A stretch of DNA of 64,000 nt from Pandoraea oxalativorans. GTDB taxonomy: Bacteria; Pseudomonadota; Gammaproteobacteria; Burkholderiales; Burkholderiaceae. Below are positions 36,746 through 44,153 of the stretch, piece by piece. The translations under genes and the position numbers were made by a program. The DNA is taken from the NCBI RefSeq assembly GCF_000972785.3, contig NZ_CP011253.3, positions 1,674,001 to 1,738,000 of the forward strand, in the 5' to 3' direction. The notes under the pieces were generated by a model that saw nothing but the letters and a program-made list of their open reading frames with translations, did no database searches and was not told the origin of the DNA. Every line of letters begins with the position of its first letter. The first letter of the stretch is position 1.

Positions 36746-36753
36746 AAATTTTC
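36746..36753. repeat. Target-site duplication, right copy
   Basis: AAATTTTC, identical to 35431-35438, lies immediately outside the right inverted repeat of the ISL3 element and 17 bp before the LysR start codon. Confidence 0.9.
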
Positions 36754-36770
36754 GAGTACCTGTTTCTCTT

Positions 36771-37691
36771 ATGCCACTAAGCCGACTGAATGCACGTCAA
36801 CTGGAAACGTTTCTCGCGATCGTGGATTGCGGGAGCATTGCGCGTGCAGCGGATCGGGTGTGTCTGACACCGTCAGCCGTGAGTCAGTTGCTCGGTGACT
36901 TGGAGCGGGAGGTCGGCTTTCGACTCTTCGACCGGACGACGCGACGCGTCACGCTGACTGTCGCGGGCGCCGACTTTCTACCCGCCGCCACCGCTGCCAT
37001 GGCGCAGCTCCACGCGGCGGAGCGGTCTGCAAAAAACATACGGGACCGTGCGTCGGGCGTCATCCGAGTTGGTGCGCCACTCGTACTTTGTGCAGCCGTG
37101 TTGCCCGACGCCATTGCGGCGTATCGCGAACTTCATCCGAAGGTGGCGATTCGACCGACGGATGTCGAAGTCGAAAACCTCGTGTCTTCGGTTGCCGACG
37201 GGGAGATCGATATCGCGCTCGGGCCCAATCAGCCGCTGGGCGATCGTGTGAGTGCGACACCATTGTTCGACAGTCCGTGGGTAGTCTGGTGTTCGCCCAA
37301 ACACGCACTCGCGCGATATGACGTCGTGCCGTGGGAGGTGTTGCGCGAAACCGCCATCGTCGCCACCGGACGCGATCACGAGTACAGCGTCACGCGCATG
37401 CTCAGCGATCAGCCTGAGGGCAGCCGCGTTTTTCCCGTCGAGATCGTCGAGAACGTCACCACGGCATTCGGCATGGCGCGTGCCGGACTGGCAGTGACGC
37501 TCGCACCGGACTATGTGCAGGGCTTTGCCCGCAGCCAGGAACTGGTCATGCGGCGCACAGGCAAACCGGAAACGATCCGGCAGATCTGTCTCTATCACGC
37601 CAAAGAGCGCGAGCTATCGCCCGCAGCGGCCGGGTTCCACACCTTCCTCATTCGCTGGGTCGACGACTGGTATCGGGCGCTGACACGGTGA
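36771..37691 (+). CDS. LysR-family transcriptional regulator
   Basis: This 306-residue regulator has a winged helix (residues 4-62: LNARQLETFLAIVDCGSIAR, VCLTPSAVSQLLGDLE) and an effector domain starting at about 90 (GVIRVGAPLVLCAAVLPDAI). The start ATG at 36771 is only 25 bp from the ISL3 right end, so the native promoter has been separated from the gene and expression may now depend on the element. The downstream aldolase has a TAAGCG-N11-CGCTTA palindrome in its promoter, a typical LysR site. Confidence 0.88.
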   Translation: MPLSRLNARQLETFLAIVDCGSIARAADRVCLTPSAVSQLLGDLEREVGFRLFDRTTRRVTLTVAGADFLPAATAAMAQLHAAERSAKNIRDRASGVIRVGAPLVLCAAVLPDAIAAYRELHPKVAIRPTDVEVENLVSSVADGEIDIALGPNQPLGDRVSATPLFDSPWVVWCSPKHALARYDVVPWEVLRETAIVATGRDHEYSVTRMLSDQPEGSRVFPVEIVENVTTAFGMARAGLAVTLAPDYVQGFARSQELVMRRTGKPETIRQICLYHAKERELSPAAAGFHTFLIRWVDDWYRALTR

Positions 37692-37729
37692 TGCGAGATG
37701 TGCGGCGACGCGCCGGATTTGCGCATTCG

Positions 37730-37752
37730 TAAGCGCCATTAACGAACGCTTA
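37730..37752. promoter_or_regulatory. LysR-type box upstream of the aldolase
   Basis: TAAGCG (37730-37735) and CGCTTA (37747-37752) form a perfect 6-11-6 palindrome containing the LysR T-N11-A pattern, 70 bp before the class II aldolase start. It is probably bound by the LysR protein encoded just upstream. Confidence 0.5.
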
Positions 37753-37821
37753 AGCAGAAATCGCGAAGCGCGCCGTGGGGCCGCGTAGACTCCTCAGGGC
37801 TATCAGGAGACACGCAGAACC

Positions 37822-38595
37822 ATGAAAAACGAACCTTCCTCACAGTCCGCCTTTGCATCGCTGACGCGACCGAACGGCATGAGCGACGCCGAATGGGCGG
37901 CGCGATGCGAACTGGCCGCCTGTTACCGCGCTTTCGACTATCTTGGCTGGACCGAGCTGATCTACAACCACATTACGCTTCGTGTGGCGGACGCCAGACC
38001 TCCGGCGTTTCTAATCAACCCGTTCGGTCTGCACTACTCGGAAGTGACGCCGCTCAATCTCGTCAAAGTGGATGGCCTGGGCAATATTCTCGGCGGCAGC
38101 GATTACCCGATCAATCCGGCGGGATTCACCGTGCACGCGGCATTGCATCAGGGATTGCCGGGGGCGCACTGCGTGATGCACACGCACACCACGGCGGGCG
38201 TTGCCGTCGCATGTTCCGCTGCGGGGCTGCGCAGCGACAACTTCTACAGCGCGCAATTGCAGGAGCGCGTGGCGTATCACGATTTCGAAGGCGTGACGGT
38301 GCATGCCGACGAAGGTCCGCGCTTGCTTAACAGCATCGGTGACAGGAAAGCGGTGATTCTGAGAAACCACGGTCTGCTCTCGTGGGGCGGCAGCATTCCG
38401 GAAGCCTTCACCTATCTCTGGACGCTGAACCGCGCCTGCGAGATTCAACTGGCGACGAGCTTGATGGGACCGTCGCTGGCCATTGCGCCCGAGATCACGG
38501 CGAAATGCGCGCGCGATGCGCTGCAATTCGACCCGGCCTACGGTGCGGGGCGAGATGTCTTCGAGGCGTTGACGCGCATCGCACTCAAAGCGTAG
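37822..38595 (+). CDS. Class II aldolase/adducin family protein
   Basis: This 257-residue zinc-dependent aldolase-fold protein has metal ligands likely in HTHTTAGVAVACSA (about residues 118-131) and a later His in ILRNHGLLSWG (about 176-186). YNHITLRVADARPPAFLINP near residues 50-70 is typical of the adducin-like subgroup. It may cleave or decarboxylate a sugar or hydroxy-acid; the subgroup is not specific enough to name a substrate. GGAG at 37806-37809 is the ribosome-binding site. Confidence 0.87.
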   Translation: MKNEPSSQSAFASLTRPNGMSDAEWAARCELAACYRAFDYLGWTELIYNHITLRVADARPPAFLINPFGLHYSEVTPLNLVKVDGLGNILGGSDYPINPAGFTVHAALHQGLPGAHCVMHTHTTAGVAVACSAAGLRSDNFYSAQLQERVAYHDFEGVTVHADEGPRLLNSIGDRKAVILRNHGLLSWGGSIPEAFTYLWTLNRACEIQLATSLMGPSLAIAPEITAKCARDALQFDPAYGAGRDVFEALTRIALKA

Positions 38596-38661
38596 CGCGA
38601 CACCGTTAGGAAAAAGTCTGCGGGAATGCCGTAGATAGCGACAAATTCGGAAATTCGTTGT

Positions 38662-38686
38662 GCGCGACGGCCAGATGGCCGCGCGC
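38662..38686. terminator. Hairpin between convergent aldolase and exporter genes
   Basis: GCGCG and CGGCC (38662-38672, with one bulged A) pair with GGCCG and CGCGC (38677-38686) around AGAT. It lies in the 135-bp convergent gap and has no T run on either side. Confidence 0.5.
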
Positions 38687-38730
38687 TGTAGTCTCGCACG
38701 GCATTCCTTGTAACCTCGCTTTCGATGCGT

Positions 38731-39378
38731 CTACTTCGACGTGCCGTTCGATGTCGCCAGCGCCGCGACGCCCAGCCCCATGTAGAGCAGGCCCGCGATG
38801 TACTTGCCGATCCCGGGCTTCTTGCTGCGGTTGGCGAGCGCGCGGCCGACGGTGCGCGCGAGGGCAGCATAGGTCGTGTCGCTCACACCCCCCACGAGGA
38901 CCAGCAAAAGACCCAGCGTGACGATCTGCAGCGGCACATGACCGAGCGACGGCGTGACGAATTGCGGCAGAAACGCCGCGATGAAGAGGCCTGTCTTCGG
39001 ATTGAGCAGATTGACGAGGAAGCCTTTTTTGATCGTCTCGCCGAGCGCACGGGATTGCGATTGCGGTGCGGCAGTCGTCCCCGACGCCGGTGGCTTGCTG
39101 CGAATGACCTTGACGCCCAGATACACCAGGTAGCCCGCACCCAGCAACTTGATGGCACTGAACAGCCACGGCGACGCCAGCAGCAGCGCCGTGAGACCGG
39201 CCGCAGCGAAGCTCACGTGCACGAGCGTGGCGAGCATCACGCCGAAGCAGGACGCGAGGCCGAAGCGAAAGCCCTGACTAGCACTCGTCGTCGAAATGTA
39301 AATGGTTGTCGGACCGGGAATCGCCACCATGATGAGCACTGTGGCGAGAAAGAAGGGCAGTACGTGGAGGTCGATCAT
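38731..39378 (-). CDS. LysE/RhtB-family amino acid exporter
   Basis: This 215-residue inner-membrane protein has six spans and the family signature VLIMVAIPGPTTIYISTTSA near residues 13-32, with GFLVNLLNPKTGLFIAAFLP near 115-134. The start is taken as the ATG at 39376-39378; an upstream ATG would prefix a non-hydrophobic tail. It exports an amino acid such as threonine, homoserine or lysine; which one is not readable. It lies next to a hydrolase remnant on the opposite strand. Confidence 0.88.
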   Translation of the reverse strand: MIDLHVLPFFLATVLIMVAIPGPTTIYISTTSASQGFRFGLASCFGVMLATLVHVSFAAAGLTALLLASPWLFSAIKLLGAGYLVYLGVKVIRSKPPASGTTAAPQSQSRALGETIKKGFLVNLLNPKTGLFIAAFLPQFVTPSLGHVPLQIVTLGLLLVLVGGVSDTTYAALARTVGRALANRSKKPGIGKYIAGLLYMGLGVAALATSNGTSK

Positions 39379-39409
39379 GACGGAATACGCGAGACGGATA
39401 GAGGGGCAT

Positions 39410-39706
39410 CCTAACACCGGGCACGTCGTCGGTTGGAGCGACGGCGCAATTCAGGGCATCGACCTCGCCATCCGCTATCCGGACCGTGTGGGCAAGATCG
39501 TGGCGTTCGGTGTGAACACGATCAAATCGAAAGTACTGATCCTTGACGGCGAGCACGACGAAGGCATCAAGCTCGAACACAACATCTACATGGCGCACAC
39601 GATCCCGGGCGCGCAACTGATGATCCTGCCGGGCGTGAGCCACTTCGCCTTCATTCAGGATCCGACGATGTTCAACTTCGCGATCACGCATTTCCTCGAT
39701 CACTGA
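39410..39706 (+). pseudogene. Remnant of an alpha/beta hydrolase
   Basis: The frame carries the nucleophile-elbow region VVGWSDGAIQGIDLAIRYPD. After FGVN it jumps directly to KVLILDGEHDEGIKLEHNIY and VSHFAFIQDPTMF, which hold the Asp and His of the catalytic triad. The normal N-terminal half, including the oxyanion hole, is missing. About 50-60 residues between the elbow and the C-terminal block also appear to be absent. The 5' part overlaps the start of the exporter gene on the other strand. It is therefore a doubly deleted, probably inactive gene. Confidence 0.7.
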
Positions 39707-39809
39707 GGCCACGGCCTGGCGGGAGGCGGAGCGCCCGGCTCCGGCTCATCGTTTACCCGCAAACCCACCCATTCCACAGCTTTGTCGTTGACGGGCAAAT
39801 TGTTTTTTG

Positions 39810-39821
39810 CTGGTATACCAG
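39810..39821. promoter_or_regulatory. GntR autoregulatory operator candidate
   Basis: CTGGTATACCAG is a perfect 12-bp palindrome that ends two bases before the GntR start codon. It shares the GGTATACC core with the site at 9285-9292. Binding here would block its own translation start or transcription. Confidence 0.6.
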
Positions 39822-39823
39822 TC

Positions 39824-40570
39824 ATGAACCAGACCCAACGAACCCCGGCCCTGAGCGAATCGGCGTATAGCGCCATTCGCCATCTGATCGTTTCCGGCGA
39901 AATCCGCGCGGGCGAGGCGCTGTCCGAGCGCGCGCTCTCGGAGCGTTTCGGCATCAGCCGCACGCCCGTACGCGAAGCGATTCGCGCGCTCGCCAACGAC
40001 GGCCTGCTGGAGATCGTGCCCATGCGCGGCACCTTCGTGCGTCAGTTGTCGGTGCGGGATCTGAGCGAAATTCACGAAGTGCGTCTGGCCCTCGAAGGCA
40101 TGGCGGCATGGCTGGCGGCGCAAAAGGGCGTGACGCCCGCACTCGAAGAAGTCGCTGTGCGCCTGCGCGCGCTCGACGCACAGGGGACCGACGGCATCGA
40201 ACTCGACGTCGATATCACCCAACGTGTGGGCTGGCAGTTCCACGAAGCGATGTTCGCCGCAGCCGACAACGTCCGGCTCACCGAGACCTATCACGCGTTG
40301 CGCACCCAGAACGGTCTGGCGCTGCAACGCATTCCGCATTACGACGCCGAGCGCACCCGCACCGCCGTTCGCGAACACCTCGCGATCTTCGATGCCATCG
40401 CCGCCGGGCGTCCCGAGGCGGCCCAGCGTCACGTCTGGGACCACCTCACGCACGCCATGCAGGCTCGCTTGCAGGCGCTCGTTCCTCCTGCGGCGCCGTC
40501 CGCGGTGCCTGCCGCGCAGTCGGCGGGGGCACCCGCCGCGGCACCCGCAGGCAAAAGCCGCAAGCGCTAA
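39824..40570 (+). CDS. GntR-family (FCD) transcriptional regulator
   Basis: This 248-residue regulator has a winged helix (about residues 10-75: AGEALSERALSERFGISR, TPVREAIRALANDGLLEIV) and an FCD ligand domain. It ends in a disordered Ala/Pro/Gln tail and a basic KSRKR end. The ATG at 39824 overlaps neither neighbour. It lies 72 bp upstream of a symporter-threonine aldolase pair on the same strand, which it likely controls together with itself. Confidence 0.88.
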   Translation: MNQTQRTPALSESAYSAIRHLIVSGEIRAGEALSERALSERFGISRTPVREAIRALANDGLLEIVPMRGTFVRQLSVRDLSEIHEVRLALEGMAAWLAAQKGVTPALEEVAVRLRALDAQGTDGIELDVDITQRVGWQFHEAMFAAADNVRLTETYHALRTQNGLALQRIPHYDAERTRTAVREHLAIFDAIAAGRPEAAQRHVWDHLTHAMQARLQALVPPAAPSAVPAAQSAGAPAAAPAGKSRKR

Positions 40571-40642
40571 CGCCGCTCAGCACGTGATTCCGTGCCAGTC
40601 CAGGTGAGCCGCAGCGCCACGTAATTTCCGGAGATAGTCGTC

Positions 40643-41947
40643 ATGTCGTCAAGCACTGCCAGCAAGAAGAAGCGCCTCCTTCCGTTACCCATTCAGATGC
40701 TGATCGGTCTGGCGCTGGGCATCGGCTGCGGCATGGTCGCCCCGGCGCTCGCCACGAAGCTCATGCCTGTGGGCACGGCCTTCGTGCAGGCCGTAAAGAT
40801 GATCGTCGTGCCCCTTGTCTTCACGGCGATCACGCTCGGCATCTATCAGATGGGGCACAACGCGCGCGCGCTCGGCCGCGTCTCCGCCATCAGCCTGATC
40901 TATTTCTTCATTGCGACGCTCGTCTCGATCGTGATCGGACTCGGCCTGAACGCGATCTTCCATCCCGGGCTCGGTGCGAATCTCGCGGCGGCACACGCGT
41001 CGGCCAAGCCGATTGCCGCCTCGGTGGACTGGACCAAGTTTTTCCTGGAGATGATTCCGTCGAATATCTTCGCGGCGATGAGTGGCAGCAATCTGCTGCC
41101 GGTGCTGGTCTTTGCCGTGTTGCTCGGCCTGGCGCTGTCGTCCATCGGCGAGCGCGCGAAGCCGCTCGTCGGCGTGCTCGACGCGCTCATGGGCGCAGTG
41201 TTCAAGCTCACCGACTGGATCATCTCGCTCTCGCCGCTGGCGATCTTCGCGATCATCTCGTGGCTGTTCGCCACGCAGGGCATCGGCACGATTCTCGCGC
41301 TGGTGAAGCTCGTCGGCACGATGTACCTCGGCCTTGGCGTGCTGCTGGTGCTGTTCTGGATCCTGCTCAAGGCGATTGGCGAAAAGCCGTGGGCGACGAC
41401 GCGCGCCATCGGAGAGCCGGTGATTCTCGCGTTCGCCACGCGCTCGTCCGAAGCCACGCTGCCGCTGCACATGGAAAAGCTCATCGCGATGGGCGTGCCG
41501 AAGGCCATCGCCTCGGTCGTGCTGCCGCTGGGTTATGCGTTCAATCGCGACGGCTCGATCATGTACTTCGCGCTGGCCGTCGGCTTCCTTGCCGATGCTT
41601 ACCACGTGCCGCTCGACATGCCGACGCTGCTCTCGATCGTGCTCGTTACCACGCTCGCCAGCAAGGGCAGCGCGAACGTGCCTTCGGGCGGTCTGGTGGC
41701 GATTGCGATGGTACTCACGACCATCGGCGTGCCCATCGAAGCGCTCGCCATCATTGCCGGTGTCGATGCCTTCCTCGACATGGGCCGCACCGCCATCAAC
41801 GTTTTCAGCAACACCGTGGCCATCAAGCTCGTCATGAAGCTCGCCGGTATTCCGTACGAATCGCCCGAAGCGGTGCAGGCGGCGCTCGCCGCCGGGTCGG
41901 AAACCGCGCGCGCGGGCAGCCATGCCCACGGTCAGGAGTTCGCATGA
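40643..41947 (+). CDS. Dicarboxylate/amino acid:cation symporter (DAACS family)
   Basis: This 434-residue glutamate-transporter-fold protein has eight spans and two re-entrant hairpins. Motifs are VKMIVVPLVFTAITLGIYQM (about residues 50-69), the serine-rich ATRSSEATLPLHMEKL (about 270-285), and DAFLDMGRTAINVFSNTVAIK, in two parts, near 375-395. The DxxR/N pattern (DMGRTAINV) binds amino acid or dicarboxylate substrates. Its stop overlaps the threonine aldolase start, so the imported compound is plausibly a hydroxy-amino acid (inference). Confidence 0.9.
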   Translation: MSSSTASKKKRLLPLPIQMLIGLALGIGCGMVAPALATKLMPVGTAFVQAVKMIVVPLVFTAITLGIYQMGHNARALGRVSAISLIYFFIATLVSIVIGLGLNAIFHPGLGANLAAAHASAKPIAASVDWTKFFLEMIPSNIFAAMSGSNLLPVLVFAVLLGLALSSIGERAKPLVGVLDALMGAVFKLTDWIISLSPLAIFAIISWLFATQGIGTILALVKLVGTMYLGLGVLLVLFWILLKAIGEKPWATTRAIGEPVILAFATRSSEATLPLHMEKLIAMGVPKAIASVVLPLGYAFNRDGSIMYFALAVGFLADAYHVPLDMPTLLSIVLVTTLASKGSANVPSGGLVAIAMVLTTIGVPIEALAIIAGVDAFLDMGRTAINVFSNTVAIKLVMKLAGIPYESPEAVQAALAAGSETARAGSHAHGQEFA

Positions 41948-43035
41948 CCTCAGGCAATACCGAACGTTTCGTCGATCTGCGAAGCGATACCGTCACCCGG
42001 CCCACCGCACTGATGTGGGAGGCGATGCAAACCGCGTCGCTGGGCGACGACACCCTCGAAGGCGATCCAACCGTGCGCGCGCTGGAACATGTGGCGGCGG
42101 TCGTCACCGGCAAAGAGGAGGCGATGTTCGTGGTCTCCGGCACGATGGGCAATCTGATCGCTTCGCTGTGCCACGCCACACGCGGTGGCGAAGCGGTGCT
42201 CGACGCGCAGGCCCACATGGCGAAGTCGGAGGCGGGCGGCATGTCGCGGCTCGCACATCTGTACCCGGTGCTCATTGCATCGGTGCGCGGCGAGATGGAT
42301 CTCGATCAGCTGGCCGGGGCGTTGCGTCCCGGCTTTTCGCGTTATGGGCAGCCGACAGCAATGGTCGCGGTCGAGTCCACGCATAACCACTCCGGCGGCT
42401 ACGTGCCGTCGCTGTCATATCTGGCGGATGTTCACGCGCTCGCGTCGCGTGCGGGCGTGCCGGTCCATATGGACGGTGCGCGCGTGTTCAACGCGGCGGC
42501 GGCGCTGGGTGTGGACGTCGGTCAGATCACCGCGCATTGCGACAGCCTGACGTTCTGCCTCTCGAAGGGGCTGTCGGCACCGATGGGCGCGATGCTCGTC
42601 GGCTCACACGCCATGATCGAACAGGCTCGCACCTTCCGTCGCATGACGGGCGGCGGGTTGCGTCAGGCGGGCATCATGGCGGCGGCAGGGAAAGTGGCGA
42701 TGGAGACGATGGTTGTGCGACTGGCCGACGACAACGCGCGTGCGCAACGTCTGTGGGACGGGCTCGCGCAGATCGATCCGCAACTGGTCGATGCGGTGCC
42801 GTCCACGAGCAACATCGTGCGTCTGCGTGTCGGCGAGCAACGCGAGACGAACCCGAAGGCATGGGAGGCGGCGCTCGCGGCGTACGGCATTCTGGCGCGC
42901 GCGAGCGGCACGTCGATGCTGCGACTCGTGACGCATCGCCATATCGGTGATGAGGATATCGACGAAACCATCGCGGCCATCGCGTCGATTCGCGATACGT
43001 TTGCCTCGCGCGCTACGCCGCTCGGGGTGGCTTGA
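41944..43035 (+). CDS. ltaE: Threonine aldolase family (beta-eliminating lyase) PLP enzyme
   Basis: This 363-residue fold-type I PLP enzyme probably cleaves L-threonine or related beta-hydroxy amino acids to glycine plus an aldehyde. It has VDLRSDTVTRPTALMWEAM at the N-terminus, VSGTMGNLIASLCH near 60, VPVHMDGARVFNAAAALGV near 170, and the PLP lysine in SLTFCLSKGLSAPMGAMLV (about residue 205). The ATG at 41944 overlaps the symporter stop (ATGA). The operon GntR-symporter-aldolase suggests uptake plus breakdown of one compound. Confidence 0.9.
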   Translation: MTSGNTERFVDLRSDTVTRPTALMWEAMQTASLGDDTLEGDPTVRALEHVAAVVTGKEEAMFVVSGTMGNLIASLCHATRGGEAVLDAQAHMAKSEAGGMSRLAHLYPVLIASVRGEMDLDQLAGALRPGFSRYGQPTAMVAVESTHNHSGGYVPSLSYLADVHALASRAGVPVHMDGARVFNAAAALGVDVGQITAHCDSLTFCLSKGLSAPMGAMLVGSHAMIEQARTFRRMTGGGLRQAGIMAAAGKVAMETMVVRLADDNARAQRLWDGLAQIDPQLVDAVPSTSNIVRLRVGEQRETNPKAWEAALAAYGILARASGTSMLRLVTHRHIGDEDIDETIAAIASIRDTFASRATPLGVA

Positions 43036-43053
43036 TCGGGCGATATGTCGACA

Positions 43054-43083
43054 CCGATGCCGATGCCGATGCCGATGCCGACG
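43054..43083. repeat. Hexanucleotide tandem repeat
   Basis: Four perfect CCGATG units (43054-43077) plus CCGACG lie in the 52-bp convergent gap between the threonine aldolase and AraC genes. It is a simple repeat with no sign of function. Confidence 0.8.
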
Positions 43084-43087
43084 CCGC

Positions 43088-43879
43088 TCAGCGTTCGGCC
43101 ACGGCCAGATATTGTTGCGGCGCTCGGCCGAACAGCCGCCTGAACATCACGATGAAAGCGCTCGGGCTCTGATAGCCGAGCGCGAGCGCCACGTCGCCGA
43201 CCGACGCCCCGAGCGCCAGTCGCGTGATCGCCTCGGATGCCCGCATATGCTGGCACCAGCGCCCGAAGGTCATCCCCGTCTCGTCCTTGAAGCGGCGCGC
43301 GAGCGTCTTGCCGCTCGCCCCCAGTTCTTCTCCCCAGCGCTCCAGCGAGTAATCGGTCGCCGGGGCCATCATCATGTGCTCGCAAATGGCCAGCAGCTTC
43401 GCGGAACTGGGCAGCGGCAGGCCATGCTCGCCCGGGGCAGCCGCCTCGCGAAGCAAACGCAGGAGCAAAGGGACGCAGAGGGCGGTGCGGCTGTCGGGGG
43501 CGTAGTGCAGACCGTCGGACAACATGTCCACGGCCAGCTCGCGCAGGAGCGGGCCGACGGTCAGCACGAGCGCGTTCGGCCACAGCCACGACACCGTGCC
43601 CGGCTCGACGCTGATCGTGCAGAACTGCATGCGCCCCACGGCGTGCAGTTCGTGCGGCGTATTAGGCGGCAGCCAGAGCGCGCGCGATGCGGGCAGTGTC
43701 CACGTGTGCGCAGGCGTGAGCACGCGCACCACGCCGCGCAGCGCCATCACCACGTGACCGTGCTGATGCTGATGCCACGGCTGGCGCTCACCATCCTCAC
43801 ATTCCATGCCGCTAAGCGTGACGTCGCGCGGTAAATGACGGCGCGTTTCCGGATAGCGACGCAGCAGCAATTCCTTCAT
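43088..43879 (-). CDS. AraC-family regulator divergent from a TonB receptor
   Basis: This 263-residue protein has an N-terminal cupin-like sensor (GERQPWHQHQHGHVVMALRG, WTLPASRALWLPPNTPHELH) and two C-terminal helix-turn-helix motifs (WGEELGASGKTLARRFKDE near 190, VALALGYQSPSAFIVMFRRL near 232). It is the paralogue of the AraC gene at 51926, with which it shares the WTLPxSRALWLPxxxxHELHAVG stretch. Each lies divergent from a TonB receptor, so it is a likely activator in the PchR manner. The ATG at 43877-43879 is preferred; 43906 is possible. Confidence 0.88.
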   Translation of the reverse strand: MKELLLRRYPETRRHLPRDVTLSGMECEDGERQPWHQHQHGHVVMALRGVVRVLTPAHTWTLPASRALWLPPNTPHELHAVGRMQFCTISVEPGTVSWLWPNALVLTVGPLLRELAVDMLSDGLHYAPDSRTALCVPLLLRLLREAAAPGEHGLPLPSSAKLLAICEHMMMAPATDYSLERWGEELGASGKTLARRFKDETGMTFGRWCQHMRASEAITRLALGASVGDVALALGYQSPSAFIVMFRRLFGRAPQQYLAVAER

Positions 43880-43975
43880 GACGACTTCCCAACCGGACCG
43901 ATCCATTCGGTCAGAGGACGTGTCGTTTGTCCCGTCACCCCGCGTGAGGCAGACCCGACACGCCAAAGCATAGCG

Positions 43976-43998
43976 AAAAGGACAAAAATTGTCCTTTT
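43976..43998. promoter_or_regulatory. Palindrome GGACA-N5-TGTCC, AraC/TonB receptor 1 control region
   Basis: GGACAAAAATTGTCC (43980-43994), extended by AAAA and TTTT to a perfect 10-3-10 palindrome, lies between the divergent AraC and receptor genes. The GACA-N5-TGTC core recurs at 52771-52783 in the equivalent place of the second AraC/receptor pair, so it is the probable AraC binding site. Confidence 0.65.
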
Positions 43999-44080
43999 CT
44001 CAACATTTTTTGCGATTCACAGCAAAAGCATCGCCGGTATTCTACCAACTGCCATCGGGGTTCAGGTGGAAGATACAAGT

Positions 44081-44102
44081 GATAATAGTAATGCGTCTCA
44101 TT
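44081..44102. promoter_or_regulatory. Fur-box-like site upstream of TonB receptor 1
   Basis: GATAATAGTAATG runs into AATGCG-T-CTCATT (44090-44102), a 6-1-6 palindrome with one mismatch. It resembles Fur boxes of the GATAATGATAATCATTATC type and is nearly identical to AGTAATGAGTCTCATT at the second receptor. This supports iron repression. Confidence 0.55.
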
Positions 44103-44153
44103 TATTTTAATTCGTCCCATCAGGATGGCTCTGACGCGAAAAGCGGACGTAAA

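Noticed and set aside
43054-43083. Short repeats considered as a CRISPR array
   Set aside because: Units are only 6 bp with no spacers. The 9- and 11-bp repeats at 20753 and 61798 are also head-to-tail, without spacers, and no cas genes are present.
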